14,855 nucleotides of DNA from DATKZH01 sp964475955 (GTDB taxonomy: Bacteria > Planctomycetota > Planctomycetia > Pirellulales > Thermoguttaceae): positions 1 to 14,855 of the forward strand of contig CAYYZY010000194.1 in assembly GCA_964475955.1 (NCBI GenBank), written 5' to 3'. Position numbers and translations under genes: made by a program. The notes below the pieces were generated by a model. It saw nothing but the letters and a program-made list of their open reading frames with translations. It ran no database searches and was not told the DNA's origin. This document shows, piece by piece, positions 7,197 through 14,826 of the stretch; position 1 is the stretch's first letter; every line of letters begins with the position of its first letter.

Positions 7197-8189
7197 ATGA
7201 ACGAACGAAGTGCGTTGCGAGGTTTCACCCTCGTCGAACTGCTGGTGGTGATCGCGATCATCGGGATCCTGATCGCCCTGTTGCTTCCGGCCGTGCAGGC
7301 CGCGCGCGAGGCCGCCCGCCGCTCGCAGTGCTCGAACAACCTGAAGCAGATCGGGTTGGCGATGCACAACTACCACGACTCGCACAAGACGTTCCCCCTC
7401 GGTTCGTACAATCTGCGCGAGCAGTGGCCTTCCAGCGGGTCGAATTGGCGCGCCCTGATTCTCCCCTACATGGAGCAGGAGACGGTCTACGACCAGTTGT
7501 CGTTCTCGTCGGATCCGGCCGTCCACTTCATGGCCGGCGGGGCCGCCGGCGCGAACGCGCTGAACGGCAACGACGTGCTGCGCAACCTGATCGTCAAAGC
7601 GTACCTTTGCCCTTCGAGCATCATCGAGCCGTTCGACCAGGCCCCCGTTTCGAACAACAACGGGGAAGCGCTCAACGTCCACTACGTGGGAATCCAGGGC
7701 GCCGCCCGGCCCATCCCCGGGCCGTATCCCAATCGCGGGACGCGCGACTGCGGCCACGGCTGGTCGTGCAACAACGGCATGTTGGCCGCCAACGAGTGCT
7801 TCGCGATCAAGGACGCGACCGACGGCACCTCGAACACCTTCCTCGTGGCCGAGCAGTCGGGTCTGGTCGACGGCGTGAACCGCACGTCGAACTACTACGG
7901 CGGCTGGTACGGCTCCCGGCATCCGCGAACGATCGACGACTCCAGTTGCCTGGACCTATGGCAGACGGGCACGAGCTGCGTCCGCTTCGCCCCCAACTCC
8001 GATATCGTGCAGACCGGGGCCACCGAGCGGATGTACCGGAACAACACGGTGATCAATTCGCAGCACCCGGGCGGAATCAACGTCGTGCTCAGCGACGGGA
8101 GCATCCAGTTCATTTCCGAGACCATCGACTTCGTCAACCTCAAGCGGTTGAGCTGTCGCTACGACGGCGAACCGGTTCAGTCGTTCTAG
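7197..8189 (+). CDS. DUF1559 prepilin-like protein with H-X9-DG C-terminus
   Basis: This 330-aa protein belongs to the DUF1559 family, which is greatly expanded in Planctomycetes. It opens with a type IV prepilin / type II pseudopilin signal: ALRG|FTLVELLVVIAI, with cleavage expected between G9 and F10 and the conserved Glu at position 5 of the mature protein (E14). One hydrophobic helix follows, then the family block AREAARRSQCSNNLKQIG and MHNYHD. Near the C-terminus is the H-X9-DG motif (H290, D300-G301), followed by SIQFISETID and LKRLS. It is probably membrane-anchored with its globular part outside the cytoplasm. The function is not established; assembly into pseudopilus or surface structures is inferred from the N-terminus. 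The ATG at 7197 is chosen because it places the signal at the N-terminus and has GGGAG 8 nt upstream. A lipoprotein gene follows after 92 bp, as commonly seen for this family. Confidence 0.95.
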   Translation: MNERSALRGFTLVELLVVIAIIGILIALLLPAVQAAREAARRSQCSNNLKQIGLAMHNYHDSHKTFPLGSYNLREQWPSSGSNWRALILPYMEQETVYDQLSFSSDPAVHFMAGGAAGANALNGNDVLRNLIVKAYLCPSSIIEPFDQAPVSNNNGEALNVHYVGIQGAARPIPGPYPNRGTRDCGHGWSCNNGMLAANECFAIKDATDGTSNTFLVAEQSGLVDGVNRTSNYYGGWYGSRHPRTIDDSSCLDLWQTGTSCVRFAPNSDIVQTGATERMYRNNTVINSQHPGGINVVLSDGSIQFISETIDFVNLKRLSCRYDGEPVQSF

Positions 8190-8281
8190 GACCGCACTGG
8201 TTGGGGCGCCTTTTTCGAAAACCCGTCGCGCCGCCGGCTCGGCAAACCCCGTCGGCGCGGCTTATCGCAGGGAGAAGTCTT

Positions 8282-8710
8282 ATGCTCACGCGACGCTCGA
8301 AGTCGACAAGCCTCGCCCGGTCGCTGGTGATCGCCGCGGGCCTCATGGCCATGTTGGCCGCCGGGTGCGAGAAGTCGGTCCCCACCGGCAAGGTCAAGGG
8401 AAAGGTGCTCCTCGACGATGCCCCCTACGCCGACGCGGCCGTGGTCTTCCTGAGTCCCACGACGGGCCAGGCCGCGTCGGCCGACATCGGGCCGGACGGC
8501 ACGTTCCAGATGAAAGAGCCCATGCAGGTCGGCACGTACACGGTCTATCTCGCGCCCAAGTCGGAGAGCGCGGGCGCGGGGGCCGAAGAACCGACGGCCG
8601 TTTCCGTTGACCAGGCCGTGCCCGACAAGTACTGGAACGAGGCCAGCAGCGACATCTCGATTGAGATCGAGGAGGGGGAGAACAACGTGACGGTCCCGCT
8701 CGAGAAGTAG
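8282..8710 (+). CDS. Small lipoprotein with carboxypeptidase-regulatory-like beta domain
   Basis: This 142-aa lipoprotein has a positively charged N-terminus (MLTRRSKSTS), a hydrophobic stretch and the lipobox LAAGC, with the lipidated Cys at residue 29. The mature part begins EKSVPTGKVKGKVLLDD and reads as one beta-sandwich: GKVLLDDAPYADAAVVFLSP, then DIGPDGTFQMKEPMQVGTYTVYLAP. This is the pattern of carboxypeptidase-regulatory-like/transthyretin-like lipoproteins common in Planctomycetes. It ends SIEIEEGENNVTVPLEK. A good Shine-Dalgarno (AGGGAG, about 8 nt spacing) precedes the ATG at 8282. It sits directly downstream of the DUF1559 gene and is probably co-transcribed. No enzyme motif is seen; a partner or anchor for the DUF1559 protein is inferred from position only. 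Confidence 0.88.
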   Translation: MLTRRSKSTSLARSLVIAAGLMAMLAAGCEKSVPTGKVKGKVLLDDAPYADAAVVFLSPTTGQAASADIGPDGTFQMKEPMQVGTYTVYLAPKSESAGAGAEEPTAVSVDQAVPDKYWNEASSDISIEIEEGENNVTVPLEK

Positions 8711-8806
8711 CCCTTTCGCGACGCGCGAAGCACGCCGGTCCCGCGTCAGGCTGTAGGGATCGCACGTATCGGTTCGGGGCTTCGCCTGCCGGTTCGCTCG
8801 CCGCGA

Positions 8807-8834
8807 TTGGAAACGGGGCCGCGAGGGGTACAAT
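8807..8834 (+). promoter_or_regulatory. Candidate promoter for the large secreted protein and the oxidoreductase
   Basis: TTGGAA (8807-8812), a 16-bp spacer and TACAAT (8829-8834) lie 60 bp before the ATG at 8895. The G-run before the -10 (GGGGTACAAT) resembles GGGATACAAT at 6921-6930. The gap before it (8711-8806) contains a 6-bp TTCGCG/CGCGAA hairpin at 8715-8729, right after the lipoprotein stop and without a T-tract. Confidence 0.45.
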
Positions 8835-8894
8835 GGTCTCCCGTGGCCGCGCGTGCGCGGCGGCCGAATCCCGCGAACCGGAAGGAGCGAAGCG

Positions 8895-11800
8895 ATGTGG
8901 CGAAGACGGCTGGTGTGGCTTCTCGGCGTTGGCGCCTTGGTTTGCGCCTCTCCGGTCGCTGCCGGGGAGGAGGGCCTGCTGGGCTACTGGAAGTTCGACG
9001 AGGGGCAGGGCGACGTCGTCGTCGACCGCTCCGGCCGTGAGAACGACGGCGAAATCTGGGGCGCCCGGTGGGTCCGCGGCCCCTTCGGCACCGCCCTGGC
9101 GTTCGACGGCCAGGGGGCGTACGTCTCCCTGCCCGAGATCGCCGCGCTCGACGGCTCCGAGGAGATGACCCTCGAAGCGTGGGCCTACTGGGAAGGCACC
9201 GGGCGTTACCCCAACATCGTCACCGGCGGGACCTGGAGCCCCGGCGGGTTCCTGATGTTCGTCAACGACCGGCAGTGCACCTTCCGCATGGGGCGGCCCG
9301 GCTTCTCGGCGACCGGCGACCGTTCCGGGTGGCGCGAAGTCAGCGCGCCGCTGGTCGCCCCGTTCGCCCTCGGCCGGTGGTACCACCTGGCGGCCACCTT
9401 CAAGCGGCCGACGATCGCCACCTACGTCGACGGCCAACCCGTCGGCTCGGCCAAGTGGGATTACCCGGTCGCCCACGAGAACGACCTCCTGATCGGCAAG
9501 TGGGGCGGGAGCACTACCCACCAGGGGCTGATCGACGAAGTCAAGATCTACAACCGGGCCCTCAGCGCCGCCGAGATCGCGGCCGGCTACGAGAAGGAGG
9601 CCGCCGCCAGGTCCGCCCCGCCCGAGGGACAAACGGCCTACGAGCCGATCCCCCGCAAGTCGCAGCTCGCCGCCGCTCTGGCCACCTTCGAAAACGAGCA
9701 CGCCAAGCTGGCCGTCAGCCCGAGCGGACGCTGCACGGCGCTGGTCGACAAGCGCACGGGCGAGGACCGCGTGCTGCGGACGGCGCCTTTGGTGTCGATC
9801 CGACAGGACGGCAAGACGCACCGCCGGGCCGACTGCTCGCTCGAAGACGGCAAGCTCGTGTTCCGGTTCGCCAAGGCCGGGGCCACGGTCGTCGTCGGCG
9901 TCGAGGCCAAGCGGCGGTATTTCGTGTTCCGCGTCGAGTCGGTCGCGGGGGCCGAAGTGGAGGAAGTGACGTTCGTGCAGCTCAACCTCAAGCAGTGCGA
10001 GCACGTCAGCCGTACTTCCGGCCTGGCCGCCGACGCGTCGTTCGCCGCCTGCCTGCGCACGCTGAACCTCGAAACCCGCGTATCGGTCGGGCGCAACCCG
10101 CCGGTCCTCACCGCCACGGCCTACCGGGAGCACGGGCTGGAGCGCGGGCGCGCGGCCCTGGCGGCCTGCCCCCCGAGCGAGATGCGGTCGGTGCTGCAAG
10201 AGATGGTTCGCTCGGAAGGTCTCCCGTACTCGCCGCTGGGCGGCCCGTTCGCGCTCGACGCCGAACAGAACCGGGGCTCGTACGTGTTCGCCACCGTGTC
10301 GGAAAAGAACGTCGACCGGTGGATCGACCTGGCCCGGCGCGGCGGCATCCAGACCATCCACCTCAATGGCTGGAGCACGAGCCTCGGGCACTACGAGCCG
10401 CGCGAGGCCCTTTACCCCCACGGGCTGGACGGCCTGAAGACCGTGGCCGACAAGCTCCACGCCGCGGGGCTCAAGGTGGGCATCCATACGCTCACCGGCT
10501 GCATCAGCCCGCACGATCCGTGGGTCCGCCCGGTGCCGCACCCCGAGCTGGCCACCGACGGCACGTACACGCTGACGGCCGAACTCGGCGAGAAGGACGC
10601 GGAGGTGCCCACGGCCGAGCCGCCCGGCGATCATCCGACCGTTTGGGCCTATTCCAGCCGCGGCAACTGCCTCCGCATCGACGACGAGCTGATCCAGTAC
10701 TCGGCCATCGGCCGCGACTCGCCGCGCGGCTTCTTCGAGTGCAAGCGGGGGGCGTTCGGTACCAAGCCGGCGCCGCACGAGAAGGGGGCGCCGGTCCACC
10801 ACATGTACGTGCGCTACGGCTGCTTCGTGCCCGACGAGCACTCCGACCTGGTCAACCAGGTGGCCGCGCGGATCGCGGGCGTGTACAACACGTGCGGGAT
10901 GGACCAGATCTACATGGACGGCTCCGAGGCCATGCGCGGCTGGTACGGCATCGCCCGAATGCGGCACGCCATCTTCACGCGGCTTGAGCGCCCCGCGCTG
11001 GTCGAGGCCAGCTCCTGGGGCCATCACTCGTGGCCGTTCCATTCGCGCGTCGGGGCGTGGGACCATCCCAAGTGGGGGCTGAAGCGATTCGCCGACGACC
11101 ACCTTCGCGCGGTCGAGCAGTACCGCCGGGCTTACCTGCTCGAGGCCCAGCTCGGCTGGTGGGTGATCCTCGGCCCGGCGCGCGACTGGGACATGGAGAT
11201 GCCCGACGAAATCGAGTACCTCTCGGTCAAGGCCCTGGGGCACGACGCGCCGCTGTCGTTCCAGAGCGTCCGCGCCACCGGCAATCCGGCCAACGCGCGC
11301 CAGGACGAGTACCTCACCACGATCGGCCGTTGCGAGCGGCTCCGCCTGGCCGACTACTTCACCGACGAAGTCAAAGAGCGGCTCCGCGAAGAGCGCGCGG
11401 AGTTCCGCCTCACGCAGGCCGACGACGGCCAGTGGCAGTTCGTTCCCACCGACTACCTCGCCCACAAGGTGACCGGCGACGCGGATGGCACCGCCGCGTG
11501 GACCGTCGCGAACCGCTTCGCGGCCCAGCCCCTGCGGCTCCGCATGCACGCCCTCTACTCGGCCTACCCCTACGACGACGAAGCGGGCCTGGTGCTGGCC
11601 GATTTCTCCGCCGACGACGAGTTCACCCCCGCCGGCGCCGCCCCGCGCGTGCGCGGCGCGCTCGAGCCGGTCGCCGAGCCGCGCAAGGTCGGCGAGGCGA
11701 GCGGGCGCTTCACCGCGGCCAACGAGGGCGACTCGGCCGAGGGGGCGTGGGTCCGGGCGGTCAAGGAGTTCGACCCGGTCGTCGACATGTCCCCCCACGA

Positions 11801-13346
11801 CGCCCTCGGCCTCTGGGTCCACGGCGACGGCCAGGGCGAGCTGTTGAATCTCCAGCTCACCAACCTGCCCGAGTACTTCCGCACGATCGACGACCACTAC
11901 GTCAAGGTCGACTTCCGCGGTTGGCGCTACTTCGAGCTGCTTCTGCGCGAGCGCGACGCGGCCGCCTATCACGACTACGAGTGGCCCTACGGCGCCCACT
12001 GCGTGCTCCACCGTTCGCCCCTGGTGCGCCACGTGGTCAACCGAATGACCGTTTACCTGAACAACGTCCCGCCGGGGGAGGAAGCGACCTGCTGCCTGAG
12101 CCCCGTCAAGGCCCTGCGCACGCGCAAGGTCGTGCTGCACCATCCGACGATCGAGTTGGGCGGCAAGCGGCTTGTCTTCCCCGTCGACCTGGAAAGCGGA
12201 ATGTACGTCGAGTTCGAATCGCCCGACGACTGCCGCCTCTACGACGAGCGGGGCAACCTCGTCCGCTACTTCCAGCCCGAGGGCGAAGTGCCCACGCTCG
12301 CCCCCGGTGACAACCGGCTCACCTTCACCAGCGAGGGGACCGAAGGCTTCCGCCGCCGCACGGAGACCACCGTGATCGCCTGCGGGCCGCCACTGCGCGG
12401 ACGACGGCCCCGCGACCAGATCGACTGGACGCTCCTGCGCCGCGAGTACGAATGCCCGCGCACCGTGTGCGCGCTGGACGGGCGCCAGAATCAGTGGGAG
12501 CTTGTGTGCCGCCCCGAAGCCGACCGGGCCGACGTGGAGATAGAGCTGGCCGTCGAAGAGGTCGGCAGCCGCACGGCCGCGTACAACGCCCCTTCGGCCC
12601 TCACGCTGGAGAGCTTCGAAGAGCCGAGCGGATCGTACGCGTACGATGCCGAGCCGAAGCCGGCCGGTTGCAGCCCGGGCGTGACGCAGCAGCTCACCCG
12701 CTCGACCGGGACCGCAAAGCTCGGCTCGGCCGCCGCCCGGTACACGGCCACCAGCACGCGCGACGACAACGGCGGCTGGTCGGTCAAGTCGAAGCGGTTC
12801 GCCGAGCCGATCGACCTCTCGGGGTTCGCGTCGATCGGCTTCTGGCTTCACGGCGACTCCGGCGGGCAGTCGTTCAAGCTCCAGCTCCGCGACGCCGACG
12901 GGGGCTGGCAGGACATGTACACCCGGGTCGACTTCAGCGGCTGGCGCTACTGCCAGTTCGCCCTGGGGGGGCCGAAGCTCAAAAGCGCGGCCAAGATCGA
13001 CGGGATGAACGTCTACTACAACGGGATTCCGGCCAACAAGACGGTGACCTGCCACGTCGACGAGATCCGCGCCCTGCCCGCCCCCGAGCCGCTCCGCAGT
13101 CCCACGCTCACCGTGGCCGGCACGCCGATCCGCTTCCCCGTGGCCATGAACGCGGGCGACCGGCTCGTGTTCAAGAGCCCGGAGGATTGCCGCCTCCGGC
13201 GCCGCTCCGGCGCCGTCGAGACCGTGAAGCCCGAAGGTCCGGCGCCGCGCCTCCGCCCGGGCCGGAACCCGGTGACGTTCTCCTTCGGCGATCCACGCCC
13301 GGACGAGTTCCGCGTGGTCGTTTCGCTGGCTACGGTATACCCCTGA
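8895..13346 (+). CDS. Large secreted multidomain protein: LamG, glycosidase-like core, duplicated C-terminal modules
   Basis: This 1483-aa secreted protein starts at 8895 with AAGGAG 7 nt upstream. A signal peptide ends near A23 (VAA|GEE). Residues about 28-235 form a LamG/concanavalin-like module (LLGYWKFDEGQGDVVVDRSG at the start, GLIDEVKIYNRALS near the end). Residues about 260-400 look like the beta-sandwich that precedes many glycosidase barrels (FENEHAKLAVSPSGRCTALVDK). From about 473 a TIM-barrel-like core follows: VDRWIDLARRGGIQTIHLNGW, GLKVGIHT (525-532) and QIYMDGSEAM, with D675 a candidate catalytic acid; E704, D764 and D766 are further candidates. An insertion at 556-637 carries LRIDDELIQYSAIGRD. 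Residues about 900-1150 and 1236-1483 are two copies of a carbohydrate-binding-like region. It is probably a polysaccharide-active glycosidase, but I cannot assign a GH family; a non-catalytic binding protein is possible. Confidence 0.8.
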   Translation: MWRRRLVWLLGVGALVCASPVAAGEEGLLGYWKFDEGQGDVVVDRSGRENDGEIWGARWVRGPFGTALAFDGQGAYVSLPEIAALDGSEEMTLEAWAYWEGTGRYPNIVTGGTWSPGGFLMFVNDRQCTFRMGRPGFSATGDRSGWREVSAPLVAPFALGRWYHLAATFKRPTIATYVDGQPVGSAKWDYPVAHENDLLIGKWGGSTTHQGLIDEVKIYNRALSAAEIAAGYEKEAAARSAPPEGQTAYEPIPRKSQLAAALATFENEHAKLAVSPSGRCTALVDKRTGEDRVLRTAPLVSIRQDGKTHRRADCSLEDGKLVFRFAKAGATVVVGVEAKRRYFVFRVESVAGAEVEEVTFVQLNLKQCEHVSRTSGLAADASFAACLRTLNLETRVSVGRNPPVLTATAYREHGLERGRAALAACPPSEMRSVLQEMVRSEGLPYSPLGGPFALDAEQNRGSYVFATVSEKNVDRWIDLARRGGIQTIHLNGWSTSLGHYEPREALYPHGLDGLKTVADKLHAAGLKVGIHTLTGCISPHDPWVRPVPHPELATDGTYTLTAELGEKDAEVPTAEPPGDHPTVWAYSSRGNCLRIDDELIQYSAIGRDSPRGFFECKRGAFGTKPAPHEKGAPVHHMYVRYGCFVPDEHSDLVNQVAARIAGVYNTCGMDQIYMDGSEAMRGWYGIARMRHAIFTRLERPALVEASSWGHHSWPFHSRVGAWDHPKWGLKRFADDHLRAVEQYRRAYLLEAQLGWWVILGPARDWDMEMPDEIEYLSVKALGHDAPLSFQSVRATGNPANARQDEYLTTIGRCERLRLADYFTDEVKERLREERAEFRLTQADDGQWQFVPTDYLAHKVTGDADGTAAWTVANRFAAQPLRLRMHALYSAYPYDDEAGLVLADFSADDEFTPAGAAPRVRGALEPVAEPRKVGEASGRFTAANEGDSAEGAWVRAVKEFDPVVDMSPHDALGLWVHGDGQGELLNLQLTNLPEYFRTIDDHYVKVDFRGWRYFELLLRERDAAAYHDYEWPYGAHCVLHRSPLVRHVVNRMTVYLNNVPPGEEATCCLSPVKALRTRKVVLHHPTIELGGKRLVFPVDLESGMYVEFESPDDCRLYDERGNLVRYFQPEGEVPTLAPGDNRLTFTSEGTEGFRRRTETTVIACGPPLRGRRPRDQIDWTLLRREYECPRTVCALDGRQNQWELVCRPEADRADVEIELAVEEVGSRTAAYNAPSALTLESFEEPSGSYAYDAEPKPAGCSPGVTQQLTRSTGTAKLGSAAARYTATSTRDDNGGWSVKSKRFAEPIDLSGFASIGFWLHGDSGGQSFKLQLRDADGGWQDMYTRVDFSGWRYCQFALGGPKLKSAAKIDGMNVYYNGIPANKTVTCHVDEIRALPAPEPLRSPTLTVAGTPIRFPVAMNAGDRLVFKSPEDCRLRRRSGAVETVKPEGPAPRLRPGRNPVTFSFGDPRPDEFRVVVSLATVYP

Positions 13347-13359
13347 AACAAACAGGCTC

Positions 13360-13391
13360 GTAGGGTGGATCTCGTGCTCGACCCACCCTGC
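13360..13391. repeat. TAGGGTGG...CCACCCT inverted repeat between the secreted protein and oxidoreductase genes
   Basis: AGGGTGG (13362-13368) is the exact complement of CCACCCT (13383-13389), with a 14-nt loop. The right half (CTCGACCCACCCT) also appears at 14812-14824. The element fills most of the 68-bp gap before the oxidoreductase gene. It belongs to the same family as the element at 14689-14826. Confidence 0.6.
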
Positions 13392-13414
13392 GACATCGAA
13401 CCGGAGCCCCAACC

Positions 13415-14692
13415 ATGCGCCGACCCGACGACAACGCAAATGTCTCCCCCACCTCGCGCCGCTCCTTCCTCACGATCTCCTCTTCCGCCGCCCTGCTCGG
13501 TGCGGGAAGCCTCCTCGCGCGAGCCGGCCGGGCGTATCCCTCCGGGGCGCGGAAGACGGTCCGCATGGGCGTGGTCGGCGGGGGGTTCGGGGCTTCGTTC
13601 CCGTGGCACGAGCATCCCAACTGCCGGGTGACGGCGGTCACCGACCTGCGGCCCGATCGGCGAGAGCGGCTCCGCAACCGGTACGGCTGCGACGCCGTCT
13701 ACGATTCGCTGGAGACGATGGTCCGCGAGGCGAACGACGTCGACGCGGTGGCCGTCTTCTCCGGCGCCCCCGACCACGCCCGGCACGCCAAGATGTGCAT
13801 GGAGCGGGGCTGGCACGTGGTGACGGCCGTCCCCGCCTGCATGTCGCTCGAAGAGGCCGCCATGCTCAAGGAGCTCAAAGAGCGCTCCGGCCTCCGCTAC
13901 ATGATGGCCGAGACGAGCTGGTACCGCCAGGCGTGCATCTTCGCGCGCAACCTCTACCGGTCGGGCGGGTTCGGCGAGCTGTTCTACACCGAGTGCGAGT
14001 ACTACCACGACCTGGTGCAGTACTACTACCACGAGAGCGACTTCCGCCGGCCGCGCACCGACCACATGGCCCAGTTCGGCAACCCCGACGGCACCCGCTC
14101 CTGGCGATGGGGCTACGCCCCCATGCTCTACCCCACGCACTCGCTCGGCTTTCTGGTGGGCGTGACCGGCGAGCGCGTGCGCAAGGTCTCGTGCCTCGGC
14201 TGGGCGGGCAACACGCCCGAGCTCTCCGACCACCCCTCGCGCACCGACAACCGCTACGACAACCCGTTCTGGAACCAGGCGTCGCTGATGCTCACCGACC
14301 GCGGGCACACGTGCCGGTGCAACGTCTTCTACGTGTGCAACGCGCACGGCGAGCGGGCGCAGTGGTTCGGCGACCGGGCGACGCTCTACATGCCCAAGGG
14401 CGGCGTGCACGGGGCGGTCGAGGCCGAGCGCGGCCGGGGGGCTCACCCGGTCGAGATTCCGCCCTACTGGAAGTCCGACATGCTGCCCGAGCCGATGCGC
14501 CACGAGTCGGGCCACGGCGGCTCGCACGCGTTCATCTCGGCCGAGTTCGTCAACGCGCTGCTCGAGGACCGCGAGCCCGAGATCGACCTCTACGCCTCGC
14601 TCGCCATGACCGTCCCCGGCATCGTCGCCCAGCAGTCGTCGCTTGCCGACGGCGAGCAGCTCCCGGTCCCGGCGTTCGGCCCAAGCCCGTAG
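13415..14692 (+). CDS. Gfo/Idh/MocA-family oxidoreductase, Tat-exported, lacking the EKP lysine
   Basis: This 425-aa protein carries an N-terminal twin-arginine signal (S14-RRSFL-19) followed by a hydrophobic, Ala/Gly-rich stretch, so it should be exported folded with its cofactor, as in glucose-fructose oxidoreductase. The mature part begins with a dinucleotide-binding fold: VRMGVVGGGFGA (49-60), then VTAVTDLRPDRRERL for strand 2. The usual EKP motif after strand 5 is replaced by A138-V-P140 (WHVVTAVPACMSLEEA), so the common catalytic or structural lysine is missing. C-terminal family features include YPTHSLGFL (H242) and ESGHGGSHAFISAEFVNAL. The family uses NAD(P) on sugars, polyols and related compounds; the substrate here is unknown. 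The start at 13415 has GGAG 8 nt upstream. It lies 69 bp after the large secreted protein's stop and is probably co-transcribed. The stop codon TAG lies within a repeat element. Confidence 0.9.
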   Translation: MRRPDDNANVSPTSRRSFLTISSSAALLGAGSLLARAGRAYPSGARKTVRMGVVGGGFGASFPWHEHPNCRVTAVTDLRPDRRERLRNRYGCDAVYDSLETMVREANDVDAVAVFSGAPDHARHAKMCMERGWHVVTAVPACMSLEEAAMLKELKERSGLRYMMAETSWYRQACIFARNLYRSGGFGELFYTECEYYHDLVQYYYHESDFRRPRTDHMAQFGNPDGTRSWRWGYAPMLYPTHSLGFLVGVTGERVRKVSCLGWAGNTPELSDHPSRTDNRYDNPFWNQASLMLTDRGHTCRCNVFYVCNAHGERAQWFGDRATLYMPKGGVHGAVEAERGRGAHPVEIPPYWKSDMLPEPMRHESGHGGSHAFISAEFVNALLEDREPEIDLYASLAMTVPGIVAQQSSLADGEQLPVPAFGPSP

Positions 14693-14826
14693 GGTGGGTG
14701 CTTGCACCCACGCGCGTCGAGCGTGTGCCGCATCGATTGACGACCGATCATGCGTCTCCATCGGATGTGGGATCTGTGAACCACCAAGCACAACGCGTGG
14801 GTCTCGTGTCCCTCGACCCACCCTAC
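14689..14826. repeat. MITE-like element with 10-bp inverted ends (GTAGGGTGGG / CCCACCCTAC)
   Basis: GTAGGGTGGG (14689-14698) and its perfect reverse complement CCCACCCTAC (14817-14826) bound a 138-bp segment. The left end contains a strong hairpin (GTGGGTGC, TT, GCACCCAC at 14694-14711). The right end contains GTGGGTC/GACCCAC (14797-14821), whose sequence resembles the element at 13360-13391. The left end supplies the TAG stop codon of the oxidoreductase gene. No open frame in it looks real. It may be two adjacent short repeats rather than one mobile unit. Confidence 0.55.

Noticed and set aside
8228..8259. CGCGCCG/CGGCGCG pairing between the DUF1559 and lipoprotein genes
   Set aside because: The stem is 7 bp with a 19-nt loop and no T-run. 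This is common by chance at this GC content and not enough to call a terminator.
8394..13439. Reverse-strand open frame of 1681 codons opposite the large secreted protein
   Set aside because: It is antisense to a well-supported gene with signal peptide, LamG and repeated modules. Its translation is low-complexity Ala/Arg/Gly/Val/Asp with no recognisable motif, as expected of a GC-rich shadow frame. It also overruns into the lipoprotein gene.
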